DNA from: CAYFJO01 sp964343305
GTDB lineage: Bacteria; Planctomycetota; Planctomycetia; Pirellulales; Pirellulaceae
DNA length: 9,445 bases
Assembly: GCA_964343305.1 (NCBI GenBank)
Contig: CAYFJO010000425.1
Span: forward strand, 1 to 9,445
Direction: 5' to 3'
Of this stretch, positions 1 to 7,028 are shown in pieces. The stretch's first letter is position 1; each line of letters starts with the position of its first letter. Made by a program: the position numbers and the translations under genes. Under the pieces are notes generated by a model that saw only the letters and a program-made list of their open reading frames with translations, ran no database searches and was not told the origin of the DNA.

Positions 1-75
1 GACGCCAAAGTTAAGGGGCCCGCGGCAAAACATCCGGGCGTCATTCACATTGGCAATCTTGATCAACGCAGTCAG
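1..75. other. Unidentified sequence, possible truncated gene end
   Basis: This stretch lies beyond the point, near position 75, where the minus-strand sulfatase stub loses similarity to its family, so it has a different origin. It is open in more than one frame: plus frame 1 reads DAKVKGPAAKHPGVIHIGNL and a minus frame reads ARMFCRGPLNFGV. I recognise neither. It could be the end of a gene that starts outside the window or simply recombined DNA. The coding strand cannot be decided from this sequence. Confidence 0.25.
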
Positions 76-245
76 CCCAGCTCCGGTCTAAGATCATCAA
101 CGGCGATGAAAAGTACGTTTGGTCTTGCTGCATTGCCTTCGTCGGCCGCTGCCATTGGACATTTGGCTAGGGAGACAAACAACGCAACAATAAACAATGC
201 GAACGTTGCGAGCCAAGTGTTGCCGAGTTGGTTTGCAGTAGTCAT
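75..245 (-). pseudogene. Truncated exported sulfatase, N-terminal stub
   Basis: This is the first ~57 residues of a secreted S1-type sulfatase. The best start is the ATG at 245-243 (MTTANQLGNTW...), because a GGAGAAG ribosome-binding site lies 9 bases upstream; an in-frame start at 272 lacks this. A hydrophobic signal segment (LATFALFIVALFVSLA) and a likely AAA/AMAAADEG-type cleavage region are followed by RPNVLFIAVDDLRPELG. That is the conserved first strand of sulfatases with the two metal-binding aspartates, and the DDLRPELG form resembles iduronate-2-sulfatase-like members. The family usually continues with a CYG-type sequence, but here the frame meets TGA at 72-74 and no sulfatase sequence follows. 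The CxPxR active-site motif and the rest of the ~450-500 residue enzyme are missing. It cannot be catalytic and is best read as a rearrangement remnant. Confidence 0.85.
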
Positions 246-254
246 CACAATAAT

Positions 255-261
255 CTTCTCC
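255..261 (-). promoter_or_regulatory. Ribosome-binding site of the sulfatase stub
   Basis: Read on the minus strand this is GGAGAAG, 9 bases before the ATG at 245. It decides the start of the truncated sulfatase and excludes the longer reading from 272. Confidence 0.6.
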
Positions 262-272
262 AGTGCATACAC

Positions 273-585
273 GTCAATTCCTGGAAGTCTGCGTGCGAGT
301 TGGCCAAAGCCAGCAGGCGAGCCACTCTATAATGATGCGCCTTGCACGATTTTTGTTTGCGACAATTGATTGCGTATTTGCGACAATTCTCTGGAATTCT
401 CAAAAGCCCTTACGCGCCGGATTTCGCGTTAAAGGCCAGCCTCAGACTTGTTCCTGGCGCGCCGTTAACCACGCAACTCGCAGCGGTCGCGATCCCCGCT
501 GCACGAAACAGATTGCGGATGTATCATTGTGACTGCGCGCATCAACCAACATTCAACTTTCCGTGACCGTGCAAATCGAATTGAT
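273..585. other. Non-coding stretch between sulfatase stub and IS remnant
   Basis: No convincing gene is visible in these ~310 bases. The short plus-strand frames overlap each other and their translations look like no known protein. The stretch would contain the upstream region of the truncated minus-strand sulfatase. Its only clear structure is a pair of exact direct repeats at 356-388. A TATAAT hexamer at 328-333 lacks a well-placed -35 partner. Confidence 0.5.
356..388. repeat. Two exact 12-bp direct repeats, 21 bp apart
   Basis: The word TTTGCGACAATT occurs at 356-367 and again at 377-388. The 21-bp repeat distance is close to two turns of the DNA helix, so both copies would face the same side. 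They lie 110-145 bases upstream of the start of the truncated minus-strand sulfatase. This arrangement is typical of tandem regulator binding sites. The regulator and any remaining function are unknown, and chance or an old duplication is also possible. Confidence 0.45.
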
Positions 586-617
586 TAGTTCGAACTAGTG
601 CTGCAGCTTGCAATTGC
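586..617. repeat. Three adjacent palindromes at the IS630 edge
   Basis: Three perfect palindromes lie almost back to back: TAGTTCGAACTA (586-597), GCTGCAGC (600-607) and GCAATTGC (610-617). The last touches the transposase stop codon. They probably belong to the terminal region of the insertion sequence. IS630/Tc1 elements insert at TA, and TA dinucleotides flank the first palindrome. The opposite end is missing, so the true terminus cannot be confirmed here. Confidence 0.4.
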
Positions 618-1265
618 TAGGCCACCACATCAAGAGTTTCACTATTTCCTGTGAGGCTTGCCCAGTTTTCCTTCCACGTGGCTGGACGTTTGACGGTCTC
701 GGCGGTGACTGGGCGACCGGTGTATGTCCAGCGGAAGGGCTGTGCATACGTGCGGTTGAAGTAGTCGATGAATTCCAGCAAGCGTGCCTTCAACGCCGCC
801 AACGATTGGAAGTTGCCGCGCCGTACAACGCGGCGGCCAACAATGCCGAACACGATCTCGATCTGATTCAGCCATGAGCTGTGCTTCGGTAAATACACAA
901 ACCGTACACGATGATCTCGCTGGGCAAGAAACGCTTGGCGAGTCGCCATCGACTGCAGGATGCCGGACTTTCCCTTCTTGCCCAACGTACTCTCGTCGAT
1001 CCCTTCCCGGCGGGCCACCATGCGGACCAACGTTTCGCTGCAATGGGTGTTCAAGTTATCCACGACGAAGACCCAGCCTGCTTGTGGATCGGTCTCGATC
1101 GTGTGCTGAATGTGCCAGGCGAAGTCCTCTTCGGTGCGTGTGACGCGGATCGTGGGCGCGATCATTTGCCCCAGCGCGACATGCCAGTTGCCGACCAGGC
1201 ACAACGTGCCATTCCGCTTGTATTCACCGCTGGTGGTCAAAAACGCCGGGAAGCAAGGGACGCAT
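617..1265 (-). pseudogene. IS630-family transposase, C-terminal remnant
   Basis: The product is the DDE (DDE_3-type) catalytic half of an IS630/Tc1-like transposase. Diagnostic segments on the minus strand, in order, are EYKRNGT near the start of the fragment, VFVVDNLNTHCSETL (a catalytic aspartate before the N-x-H motif), VRFVYLPKHSSWLNQIE with the final acidic residue, and the tail FIDYFNRTYAQPFRWTYTG. The clear part is about 215 residues, whereas intact members are roughly 340-360, so the N-terminal helix-turn-helix region is missing. A TTG at 1240 could serve as a start, but transposase-like sequence (LTTSGEYKRNGT) continues upstream of it. Similarity ends near 1265, where plus-strand sulfatase sequence begins, so the element is truncated and probably immobile on its own. 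It sits between two sulfatase fragments and may have helped form the rearrangement. Confidence 0.85.
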
Positions 1266-1352
1266 AAGGTGCTTGACGATTTGATTGATTTTTCAGATTT
1301 CTATGCGACCTTTGCCGAGGTTGCCGGGATTTCTTCTGAAGAGCTTCATCCG
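1266..1352 (+). pseudogene. Internal fragment of a second broken sulfatase
   Basis: In frame from 1266 the sequence reads KVLDDLIDFSDFYATFAEVAGI. This matches the conserved late-core segment of S1 sulfatases (DL-DFSDF-PT-AE-AG) that follows the substrate-pocket loop. Only ~28 residues survive. Upstream is the transposase remnant, and downstream the frame runs into TTINTKEKEQGSKNY and stops at 1398-1400 without the usual C-terminal subdomain. It lies opposite in strand to the stub at 75-245. The DFSDF form also differs from what usually accompanies DDLRPELG sulfatases, so the two fragments probably come from different genes. It may be the remains of an earlier first sulfatase of the cassette. 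Confidence 0.7.
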
Positions 1353-1434
1353 ACTACAATCAACACAAAAGAAAAAGAGCAGGGATCAAAAAATTACTGA
1401 ACAATAATCTCATTGCAAAGAGAGTTGCCAAAGA
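1353..1434. other. Leader region of the sulfatase/GH95 cassette
   Basis: These A-rich bases separate the sulfatase fragment from the first intact gene. A purine-rich GAGAG run at about 1419-1424 precedes the ATG at 1435 and is a weak ribosome-binding candidate. No convincing -35/-10 pair is visible. A short frame ends at TGA 1436-1438, overlapping the next start, but I see no reason to call it a gene. Confidence 0.35.
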
Positions 1435-2994
1435 ATGAACAGACGAAGCTTCATGAAATCGTGTTTGATTGTCGTATCAGCAGTAGCGGCTGGCCAGACG
1501 TTTACGGAATACAAAGCAATTGCCAGTGCCGCCGAAGCAAAACAACTGACCAAACCTAATATCGTGTTCTTCTTGGTTGATGATATGGGCTGGCAGGATA
1601 CATCAGTTCCGTTTCATACTGAAGAAACAGCACTGAACGACCGGTACCGTACACCGAACATGGAACGCCTGGCAAAGCAGGGAGTGAAATTCACTCAGGC
1701 ATATGCTTGTGCTTTGTGTTCACCCACCCGCATCAGCCTGATGACAGGCATGAATGCTATGCGGCATCGCGTCACCAACTGGACGCTGCATAAAAACAGA
1801 TCCCCTGACCGTAATAGCAACTTGATTCAGCCGCCAGAATGGAACGTGAACGGTATGTGCATGGAGCCTGGCGTTGAACGTACCTTGCTGGCCAAAGAAA
1901 CTCTGCCGGGGTTGCTCAGCAAAGCCGGTTACAAGGCGATTCATGTGGGGAAAGGGCACTTTGGTGCTCATACTACTCCCGGAGCCAATCCTCTTAATCT
2001 CGGATTTGATGTCAATATCGCTGGCCAAGCCGGGGGTGGTCCCGGAAGTTATTATGGCAAAAGTAACTTCGCCACCACCTCCCCTAAGTGGAGAATCTGC
2101 AGTCTTCCAGGGTTGGAAGAATACCATGGGAAAGACATCTATCTGAACGAAGTGTTGACCATTAAGGCCAACAAAAAAGTGGAAAAAGCTGTTGCAGCAA
2201 AGAAACCCTTTTACCTCTACATGTCTCATTATGCCGTTCACGCTCCTTGGCAGGAGGACCCGCGTTTTGTCGAAAAATACGAGAAGGCCGGGCTCAAGGG
2301 CCGCAGCGCGGTATACGCCTCCATGATAGAAAGCATGGACAAGTCGCTCGGAGACATTATGGATAACCTGAAACGGCTCGGGGTCGAAGATAATACGATT
2401 ATCGTGTTCATGTCCGACAACGGCGTGGTCAGTGCAATGCCTCGCAATATTCCCCTGCGGGGACATAAACTGACCACTTATGAAGGAGGCATTCGCGTAC
2501 CCATGATCGTCAAGTGGCCGGGGATAACTGAAAAAAGTACTGTCTGCAATGGCTACGTAATTATTGAAGACGTTTTCCCGACATTTCTGGAAATGGCCGG
2601 AGTGAAAATCCCCGGGAATATTGCCAGCACGGTTGACGGTGTGAGCTTTGTTCCGCTGCTTACAAAAGAAGGAGATTATCCTGCGGACAGGACTTTATTC
2701 TGGCATTATCCGCATACATACAACGGGAGAGCCTACAGTTCCGTCCGCAAAGGCGACTGGAAACTAATTTATTTTCACGTCAAAGGTGAATTTGAATTGT
2801 TCAATCTCAGAGAGGACATCAGTGAGAAAAATAATCTGGCTAAAAGCATTCCAGACAAAATGCAAGAGCTGGCCAAGGAGTTGTCAAATTACATAGTAAA
2901 AGTAAAGGCACAAATGCCCATAGACAAGAGAACAGGCAAACCATTTAAGCTGCCGATAGAATTATTGAATGAAAAGAGAACGACGAGTGGATAA
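1435..2994 (+). CDS. Tat-exported S1-type sulfatase (arylsulfatase family)
   Basis: This 519-residue enzyme should hydrolyse sulfate esters, probably on a glycan, outside the cytoplasm. Residues 1-~35 form a Tat-like signal: N-R-R-S-F-M-K, then a moderately hydrophobic stretch and an alanine-rich cleavage region. The sulfatase core starts at PNIVFFLVDDMGW with metal ligands D49 and D50. The active-site motif C95-S-P-T-R99 supplies the cysteine that is converted to formylglycine. Further family positions are K173 and H175 (GKGHFG, usually GKWHLG or GKAHFG), H265 and H269 (SHYAVHAPW), D328-N329 (SDNG) and K345 in the segment before YEGGIRVP. Residues ~105-155 (VTNWTLHKN...PPEWNVNG) are a subfamily insertion seen in a distinct group of PVC and Bacteroidota sulfatases. 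All core catalytic residues look present and the length is normal. It is the first gene of the co-directional cassette. Its substrate is not determined. Confidence 0.93.
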   Translation: MNRRSFMKSCLIVVSAVAAGQTFTEYKAIASAAEAKQLTKPNIVFFLVDDMGWQDTSVPFHTEETALNDRYRTPNMERLAKQGVKFTQAYACALCSPTRISLMTGMNAMRHRVTNWTLHKNRSPDRNSNLIQPPEWNVNGMCMEPGVERTLLAKETLPGLLSKAGYKAIHVGKGHFGAHTTPGANPLNLGFDVNIAGQAGGGPGSYYGKSNFATTSPKWRICSLPGLEEYHGKDIYLNEVLTIKANKKVEKAVAAKKPFYLYMSHYAVHAPWQEDPRFVEKYEKAGLKGRSAVYASMIESMDKSLGDIMDNLKRLGVEDNTIIVFMSDNGVVSAMPRNIPLRGHKLTTYEGGIRVPMIVKWPGITEKSTVCNGYVIIEDVFPTFLEMAGVKIPGNIASTVDGVSFVPLLTKEGDYPADRTLFWHYPHTYNGRAYSSVRKGDWKLIYFHVKGEFELFNLREDISEKNNLAKSIPDKMQELAKELSNYIVKVKAQMPIDKRTGKPFKLPIELLNEKRTTSG

Positions 2995-3046
2995 CGAGAT
3001 ACATCGTGAAGCAGTTCCGCCTTCCGCAGACAGAAATTCGCAAGCC

Positions 3047-4525
3047 ATGGCCTTCCGACGATCTTCTGGCAGTACACGGCAAATCTATCTCGGGCTGCTG
3101 TTGGGGGTGGCCGGGATAGTAGCGCTGGCCGCGTATGCCACTGACCTTTGCGCCGCGGGCGATCGCCCGAACATTGTTTTCATTCTGACGGACGACCAGG
3201 GATACGGCGACGCCGGCTGTCACGGCAATCCGATTCTGAAAACGCCCAATATTGACAAACTTCGCAGCCAAAGCGTGCGGTTTACCGACTTCTCCGTCAG
3301 TCCAAGCTGCTCACCTACGCGGTGTGCGTTGATGACCGGCATGCATGAATTCAAGTCCGGTGTCACCCATACGATTTACGGGCGTGACAGGATGAGCCGT
3401 GAATCCACTACGATAGCCGAAGCACTGAAGAAGGCCGGCTATCGGACGGGCCTGTTCGGCAAATGGCATCTGGGCCACGGAAAAGGTTACGAGCCCCATG
3501 AGCGGGGATTTGACGTTGCAATGAACGTTAGACACGATTCCCAGATTTCGCATTTCAGGCCGCAGTTGATTGTCAACGGCAATGGGATCAGGAAAGAAGG
3601 ATATCGCACGGACGTCTTGTTCGATGAAGCGATGAAGTTCATTGAAACCAACAAAGACGGACCTTTCTTCTGCTACCTGGCAACTTATTCTCCTCACTGG
3701 CCCCTAAAGTGTCCGGAAGAATACTGGAAACCTTACGAAGGAAAATGCGGCGGAGGAACAAGGGTCTTCTTCGGCATGATTGCCAATATCGATTACAACC
3801 TGAGCCGCCTGATGGAGCATCTGGATAAGTTGCAACTATCAGACAACACGGTGCTCGTCTTTATGAATGACAACGGCGCCACAATGGGCACCAACGTGTG
3901 GAACGCCGGAATGCGTGGTACCAAAGGGACAACATGGCGGGGCGGTGTACGCGCGATTTCTTTCTGGCGCTGGCCCGGCACATTCAAAACTGCTGATGTT
4001 GACGACATGGCCGCGCACATCGATGTATTCCCAACCTTCATGGAACTGGCCGGTGCAAAAGCGCCGCCGGAACTTACGAAAAAGCTCGACGGCATGAGCC
4101 TGGTGCCGCTTCTGACCGGCAAGGGACGTTCGGACAAATACAACAACCGCTATATCGTGACTCACCTCGGAAGGTGGATGGCTCCGGCGAACCCGGATCA
4201 CCATAAGCATACTCATGCAGCCGTGCGATGGAAGAAATACAATATGGTCGCCTTTAACGGTGACGGGGGGTGCAAGGAAGAGTGCTGCGCAAGGCTGCAG
4301 GGACCCAATCCTCCCAGCAGATGGAAATACTCCCCGGGAAAGACTCATATACACTTGAAGCGAACCAAGGCGTGGGAACTTTACGACTTGTCCAGCGATC
4401 CGGGAGAGGAGAACAACATTGCTGGGGATCAACCGGCACTGATGAAGGAGATGCGCACCGCGTATGACCGCTGGTGGAACGAAGTTCGGCCGTTGATGAT
4501 CAACGAACAAACTGTGGAGGAATAG
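3047..4525 (+). CDS. Sec-exported S1-type sulfatase
   Basis: Starting at 3047 the product has 492 residues: a short basic n-region (MAFRRSSGSTRQ), a hydrophobic signal segment (IYLGLLLGVAGIVALAAY) and the sulfatase core. An in-frame ATG at 2969 would add 26 charged residues before the signal and overlap the previous gene by 26 bases. I prefer 3047 on signal-peptide grounds, although neither start has a strong ribosome-binding site. In 492-residue numbering, D49-D50 (TDDQGYGD), C88-S-P-T-R92 (formylglycine motif), K139 and H141 (GKWHLG), H217 (SPHW), D275-N276 (NDNG) and K293 (RGTKGTTWRGG) are all in place, so an active enzyme is expected. Residues ~405-420 hold an unusual cysteine cluster (GCKEECC) that may form disulfides. 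The protein resembles the third sulfatase (TDV-FDEAM-FIE, GPFFCY) more than the first. Its stop lies 2 bases before the GH95 start, which implies co-translation. The substrate is unknown. Confidence 0.92.
   Translation: MAFRRSSGSTRQIYLGLLLGVAGIVALAAYATDLCAAGDRPNIVFILTDDQGYGDAGCHGNPILKTPNIDKLRSQSVRFTDFSVSPSCSPTRCALMTGMHEFKSGVTHTIYGRDRMSRESTTIAEALKKAGYRTGLFGKWHLGHGKGYEPHERGFDVAMNVRHDSQISHFRPQLIVNGNGIRKEGYRTDVLFDEAMKFIETNKDGPFFCYLATYSPHWPLKCPEEYWKPYEGKCGGGTRVFFGMIANIDYNLSRLMEHLDKLQLSDNTVLVFMNDNGATMGTNVWNAGMRGTKGTTWRGGVRAISFWRWPGTFKTADVDDMAAHIDVFPTFMELAGAKAPPELTKKLDGMSLVPLLTGKGRSDKYNNRYIVTHLGRWMAPANPDHHKHTHAAVRWKKYNMVAFNGDGGCKEECCARLQGPNPPSRWKYSPGKTHIHLKRTKAWELYDLSSDPGEENNIAGDQPALMKEMRTAYDRWWNEVRPLMINEQTVEE
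4516..4521 (+). promoter_or_regulatory. Strong ribosome-binding site for the GH95 gene
   Basis: GGAGGA sits 6 bases before the ATG at 4528 and lies inside the last codons of the upstream sulfatase. It is the clearest Shine-Dalgarno in the window. It fixes the GH95 start at 4528 rather than the in-frame ATG at 4474 and suggests translational coupling. Confidence 0.75.
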
Positions 4526-4527
4526 GC

Positions 4528-6996
4528 ATGTACAAACGTCAGACACCATCGAGGCAAGCCGGCATCGCGGCGCTCTTCGCGATTCTGAGTGCCGTGCTAT
4601 CCTATGCGCCCTTGGCAACCGCAGGGGATGCGTTCATTCCGGAACGCGGCGTCACCAGTACGGTTCCACCTGAAAAATGGCAATACGGGTTTCTGACTGG
4701 GAACGGTCGTATCGGGACTGTCGTGTACGGACATCCGACTAATGAAACCGTCGTCTTCAACCACGAACTCTTGTACCTGCCGACACGTCGTCCGAAGCTT
4801 CCGGATATGGGACGTTTTATTCCTGAATACCGCCGCATCATCAAGGAAAAAGGCCATCTGGCCGCACATGAATTCTGGTCGAAAGAGGTCCGGAAGCAGA
4901 AAGGCTGGTCCAATTACCACTCCGACCCTTTTCATCTGGCGTGTGAATTAAGACTTGAAATTTCCGCAAAAGGCGAGCCGGCCGATTATCTGCAGGCAAC
5001 AGACTTTCAAACCGGCGAAGTGTCAGCCCGATGGAGTGATGACAATGGCAGGTACCTGCGCAGAATGTTCGTCTCGCGTCCCGATAACGTGGCGGTGCTG
5101 TCTCTAACGCGTCCGGGCGGCAAACCGCTGAAGTTTACCATTCACGTGACCCTTGTCACCCATAGACTCATTGATTCAAAGCTGAATATCACGAATGAAT
5201 GGATCACTTACAGCAATTCCTACAAGGAAAGCAAAGGCGGTTATGACAATGTCATTCGCGTAATCGCCAGAGGGGGAAAAGCCGCAAGTGACGGCAAGAA
5301 GATCGTCGTGTCCGATGCCAAAGAGTTATTGCTGCTGACAAAAATCGAGCGCTATACGAACCGCGAAGACGGCAATGTCGAAGATCTGAAAAAGGCCGTC
5401 ACGGCCTTGTCGCAGGATTATGACACTCTTTTAAAGCCTCATGCTGCCGAGCACGGCGAAATCTTCAATCGCGTCACGTTGGACCTGGGCGGAGATGAAG
5501 ATCGTGCTCTTTCCGCGCAGGAACTGTTTTCGCTTGCCAAAGAAAGCGGGTACAGCAAAGTGCCTCCGGCTCTCATTGAAAAACTGTACGATGCAAGCCG
5601 TTTTTACTTTATATGCAGCGCCGGTGAGACTCCTCCGAACCTGCAGGGCATCTGGAACGGTCAGTTTACCGCGCCATGGGGCGGTTCCTATACCCTTGAT
5701 ACCAATGTCCAGCTGGCCATGGACTCTGCCATGAGCGGGAATATGACGGAGGGAATGGAAGGGTTTTTCCAGACGTTCGAATCCCATCTGATGGACTGGA
5801 GAACGAATGCGAAAATGTTGTTCGGCGCCCGTGGTGTTTTGGCGCCGATAACATCTTCACCGAATACCGGGTTGCATCTTCACCTTGGTCCGTGCAGTGG
5901 TCCCGCATGGGCCTGGGAATGCTGGACTGCCGGTGCAGGCTGGATCGCTAGTTACTTCTACGATTACTACCTCTTCACGGGCGACAGAGAATTCCTGGCC
6001 AAACGGGCGGTGCCCCTGATGAAAGAGGTCGCTTTGTTTTACGAGGACTTTCTGGTGGAAACCGATGAGAACGGCTACTACATCTACAGGCCGTCTATTT
6101 CCCCAGAATCGGGACGCTTGACCATTTCGGACAACTCCACCTTCGATGTTTCAATCGCCAAAGAGTTGCTGACCAATCTGATCAAAGCGTGCAAAGAACT
6201 GGGGATCGAAAAAGAGAACGTCGGTAAGTGGCAGGCAATGCTGGACAAAATGCCCCCGTATCAGGTCGGTCCGGACGGCGATTTGTGCGAATGGGCTGAC
6301 GGTACATTCAGACATCTCTATAATCAAAGGCATCATTCGCCTTTCTATCCGGTGTTTCGCAGCTTTGAGTTTACACCGGAAAAAACACCGCAAATGTGGA
6401 AGGCCGCCCAAAAGGCTCTCGAAAAGAAAGACTCAAACTGGCTGCGTAAACGGGGCGCGACGGACTGGGGAGGAATTCCGTTCGGCCGTGCATTCCACGC
6501 ACAGTCGGCAGCATATCTGGGCGACGGCGAACGGGTCGAAGTGTGCCTGAATCATATGACCGACCGCTTGTATCCTAGTCTGTTTATGAAACTGCAGGCC
6601 AGAGGAGGCGGACAGGTTTTCAACTTTGACGGTCTTGGAGCGTATCCGGATATCGTCAACCGGTCTCTGGCCTTTTCACTTGACGGGACATTGGATATTT
6701 TCCGCAGCATTCCTCCCAGCTGGACGGAAGGAAGCATAAGCGGCATTCTCGTGCGGGGACAGATACAAATTGACCGTCTTCAGTGGGATTTGACCAAAGG
6801 TGTGATGCAGCTTGAAATGACGTCAAGAGTTAAACAGGAAATCGCCCTGCGTCTACCGAAAGTTAAAAGCATTGAATCCATCGAAGTTATTGACGGCGAT
6901 GCAAAAGTTAAAAAGTCAGAAAATAGCACTGCTGCTCGAATGCTGATTCTACCGGCAGATAAAAGAGTAGTTCTCACAATAAAGATTAAAACATAA
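4528..6996 (+). CDS. GH95-family glycosidase (alpha-L-fucosidase-like)
   Basis: This 822-residue secreted protein belongs to the GH95 family, which acts on terminal alpha-L-fucose or alpha-L-galactose. Residues 1-32 form a Sec signal ending ATA-GD. The N-terminal beta-domain carries GNGRIGTVVYG (58-68). The alpha/alpha-barrel has PPNLQGIWNGQFTAPWGGSY (369-388), PSISPES with E527, and QRHHSP (600-605). The C-terminal domain shows the family pattern IPPSW...GSISGILVRG (728-744). Compared with the well-studied Bifidobacterium bifidum enzyme (key residues N421, N423, E566, D766), I align these to D391, N393, E527 and about Q659. That means one asparagine of the pair is aspartate, and the acid position near GRAFHAQSAAYLGDG is not aspartate. 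The canonical HRH-SHL motif is also altered. The enzyme may therefore have a changed specificity or mechanism; this rests on alignment by eye. Length is normal and the frame intact. It lies between two sulfatases in one operon. Confidence 0.85.
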   Translation: MYKRQTPSRQAGIAALFAILSAVLSYAPLATAGDAFIPERGVTSTVPPEKWQYGFLTGNGRIGTVVYGHPTNETVVFNHELLYLPTRRPKLPDMGRFIPEYRRIIKEKGHLAAHEFWSKEVRKQKGWSNYHSDPFHLACELRLEISAKGEPADYLQATDFQTGEVSARWSDDNGRYLRRMFVSRPDNVAVLSLTRPGGKPLKFTIHVTLVTHRLIDSKLNITNEWITYSNSYKESKGGYDNVIRVIARGGKAASDGKKIVVSDAKELLLLTKIERYTNREDGNVEDLKKAVTALSQDYDTLLKPHAAEHGEIFNRVTLDLGGDEDRALSAQELFSLAKESGYSKVPPALIEKLYDASRFYFICSAGETPPNLQGIWNGQFTAPWGGSYTLDTNVQLAMDSAMSGNMTEGMEGFFQTFESHLMDWRTNAKMLFGARGVLAPITSSPNTGLHLHLGPCSGPAWAWECWTAGAGWIASYFYDYYLFTGDREFLAKRAVPLMKEVALFYEDFLVETDENGYYIYRPSISPESGRLTISDNSTFDVSIAKELLTNLIKACKELGIEKENVGKWQAMLDKMPPYQVGPDGDLCEWADGTFRHLYNQRHHSPFYPVFRSFEFTPEKTPQMWKAAQKALEKKDSNWLRKRGATDWGGIPFGRAFHAQSAAYLGDGERVEVCLNHMTDRLYPSLFMKLQARGGGQVFNFDGLGAYPDIVNRSLAFSLDGTLDIFRSIPPSWTEGSISGILVRGQIQIDRLQWDLTKGVMQLEMTSRVKQEIALRLPKVKSIESIEVIDGDAKVKKSENSTAARMLILPADKRVVLTIKIKT

Positions 6997-7028
6997 GGAT
7001 AGGCAAGACCACAATCTGGAAACGAATT

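Noticed and set aside
328..333. Perfect TATAAT as a plus-strand promoter
   Set aside because: No acceptable -35 hexamer lies at 16-18 bases, and no plus-strand gene follows.
106..566. Overlapping plus-strand open frames before the IS remnant
   Set aside because: They overlap each other and the minus-strand sulfatase stub, have no ribosome-binding site, and their translations show no family motifs.
784..1267. Plus-strand open frames inside the transposase region
   Set aside because: They are shadows of the minus-strand DDE domain, whose motifs are clear.
1340..1438. Short plus frame ending KRVAKE with a stop overlapping the ATG at 1435
   Set aside because: It has no start codon, is only ~32 residues after a stop, and is an A-rich leader without recognisable similarity.
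1720..2466. 248-residue minus-strand open frame opposite the first sulfatase
   Set aside because: The plus strand encodes a complete sulfatase with all catalytic motifs; the reverse frame is non-specific.
4474..4527. Upstream extension of the GH95 gene to the ATG at 4474
   Set aside because: It would overlap the previous gene and put 18 extra residues before a good signal peptide. The GGAGGA site at 4516-4521 clearly serves the ATG at 4528.
3839..4618. 259-residue minus-strand open frame across the sulfatase/GH95 junction
   Set aside because: It spans two real plus-strand genes and has no plausible domain or start signal.
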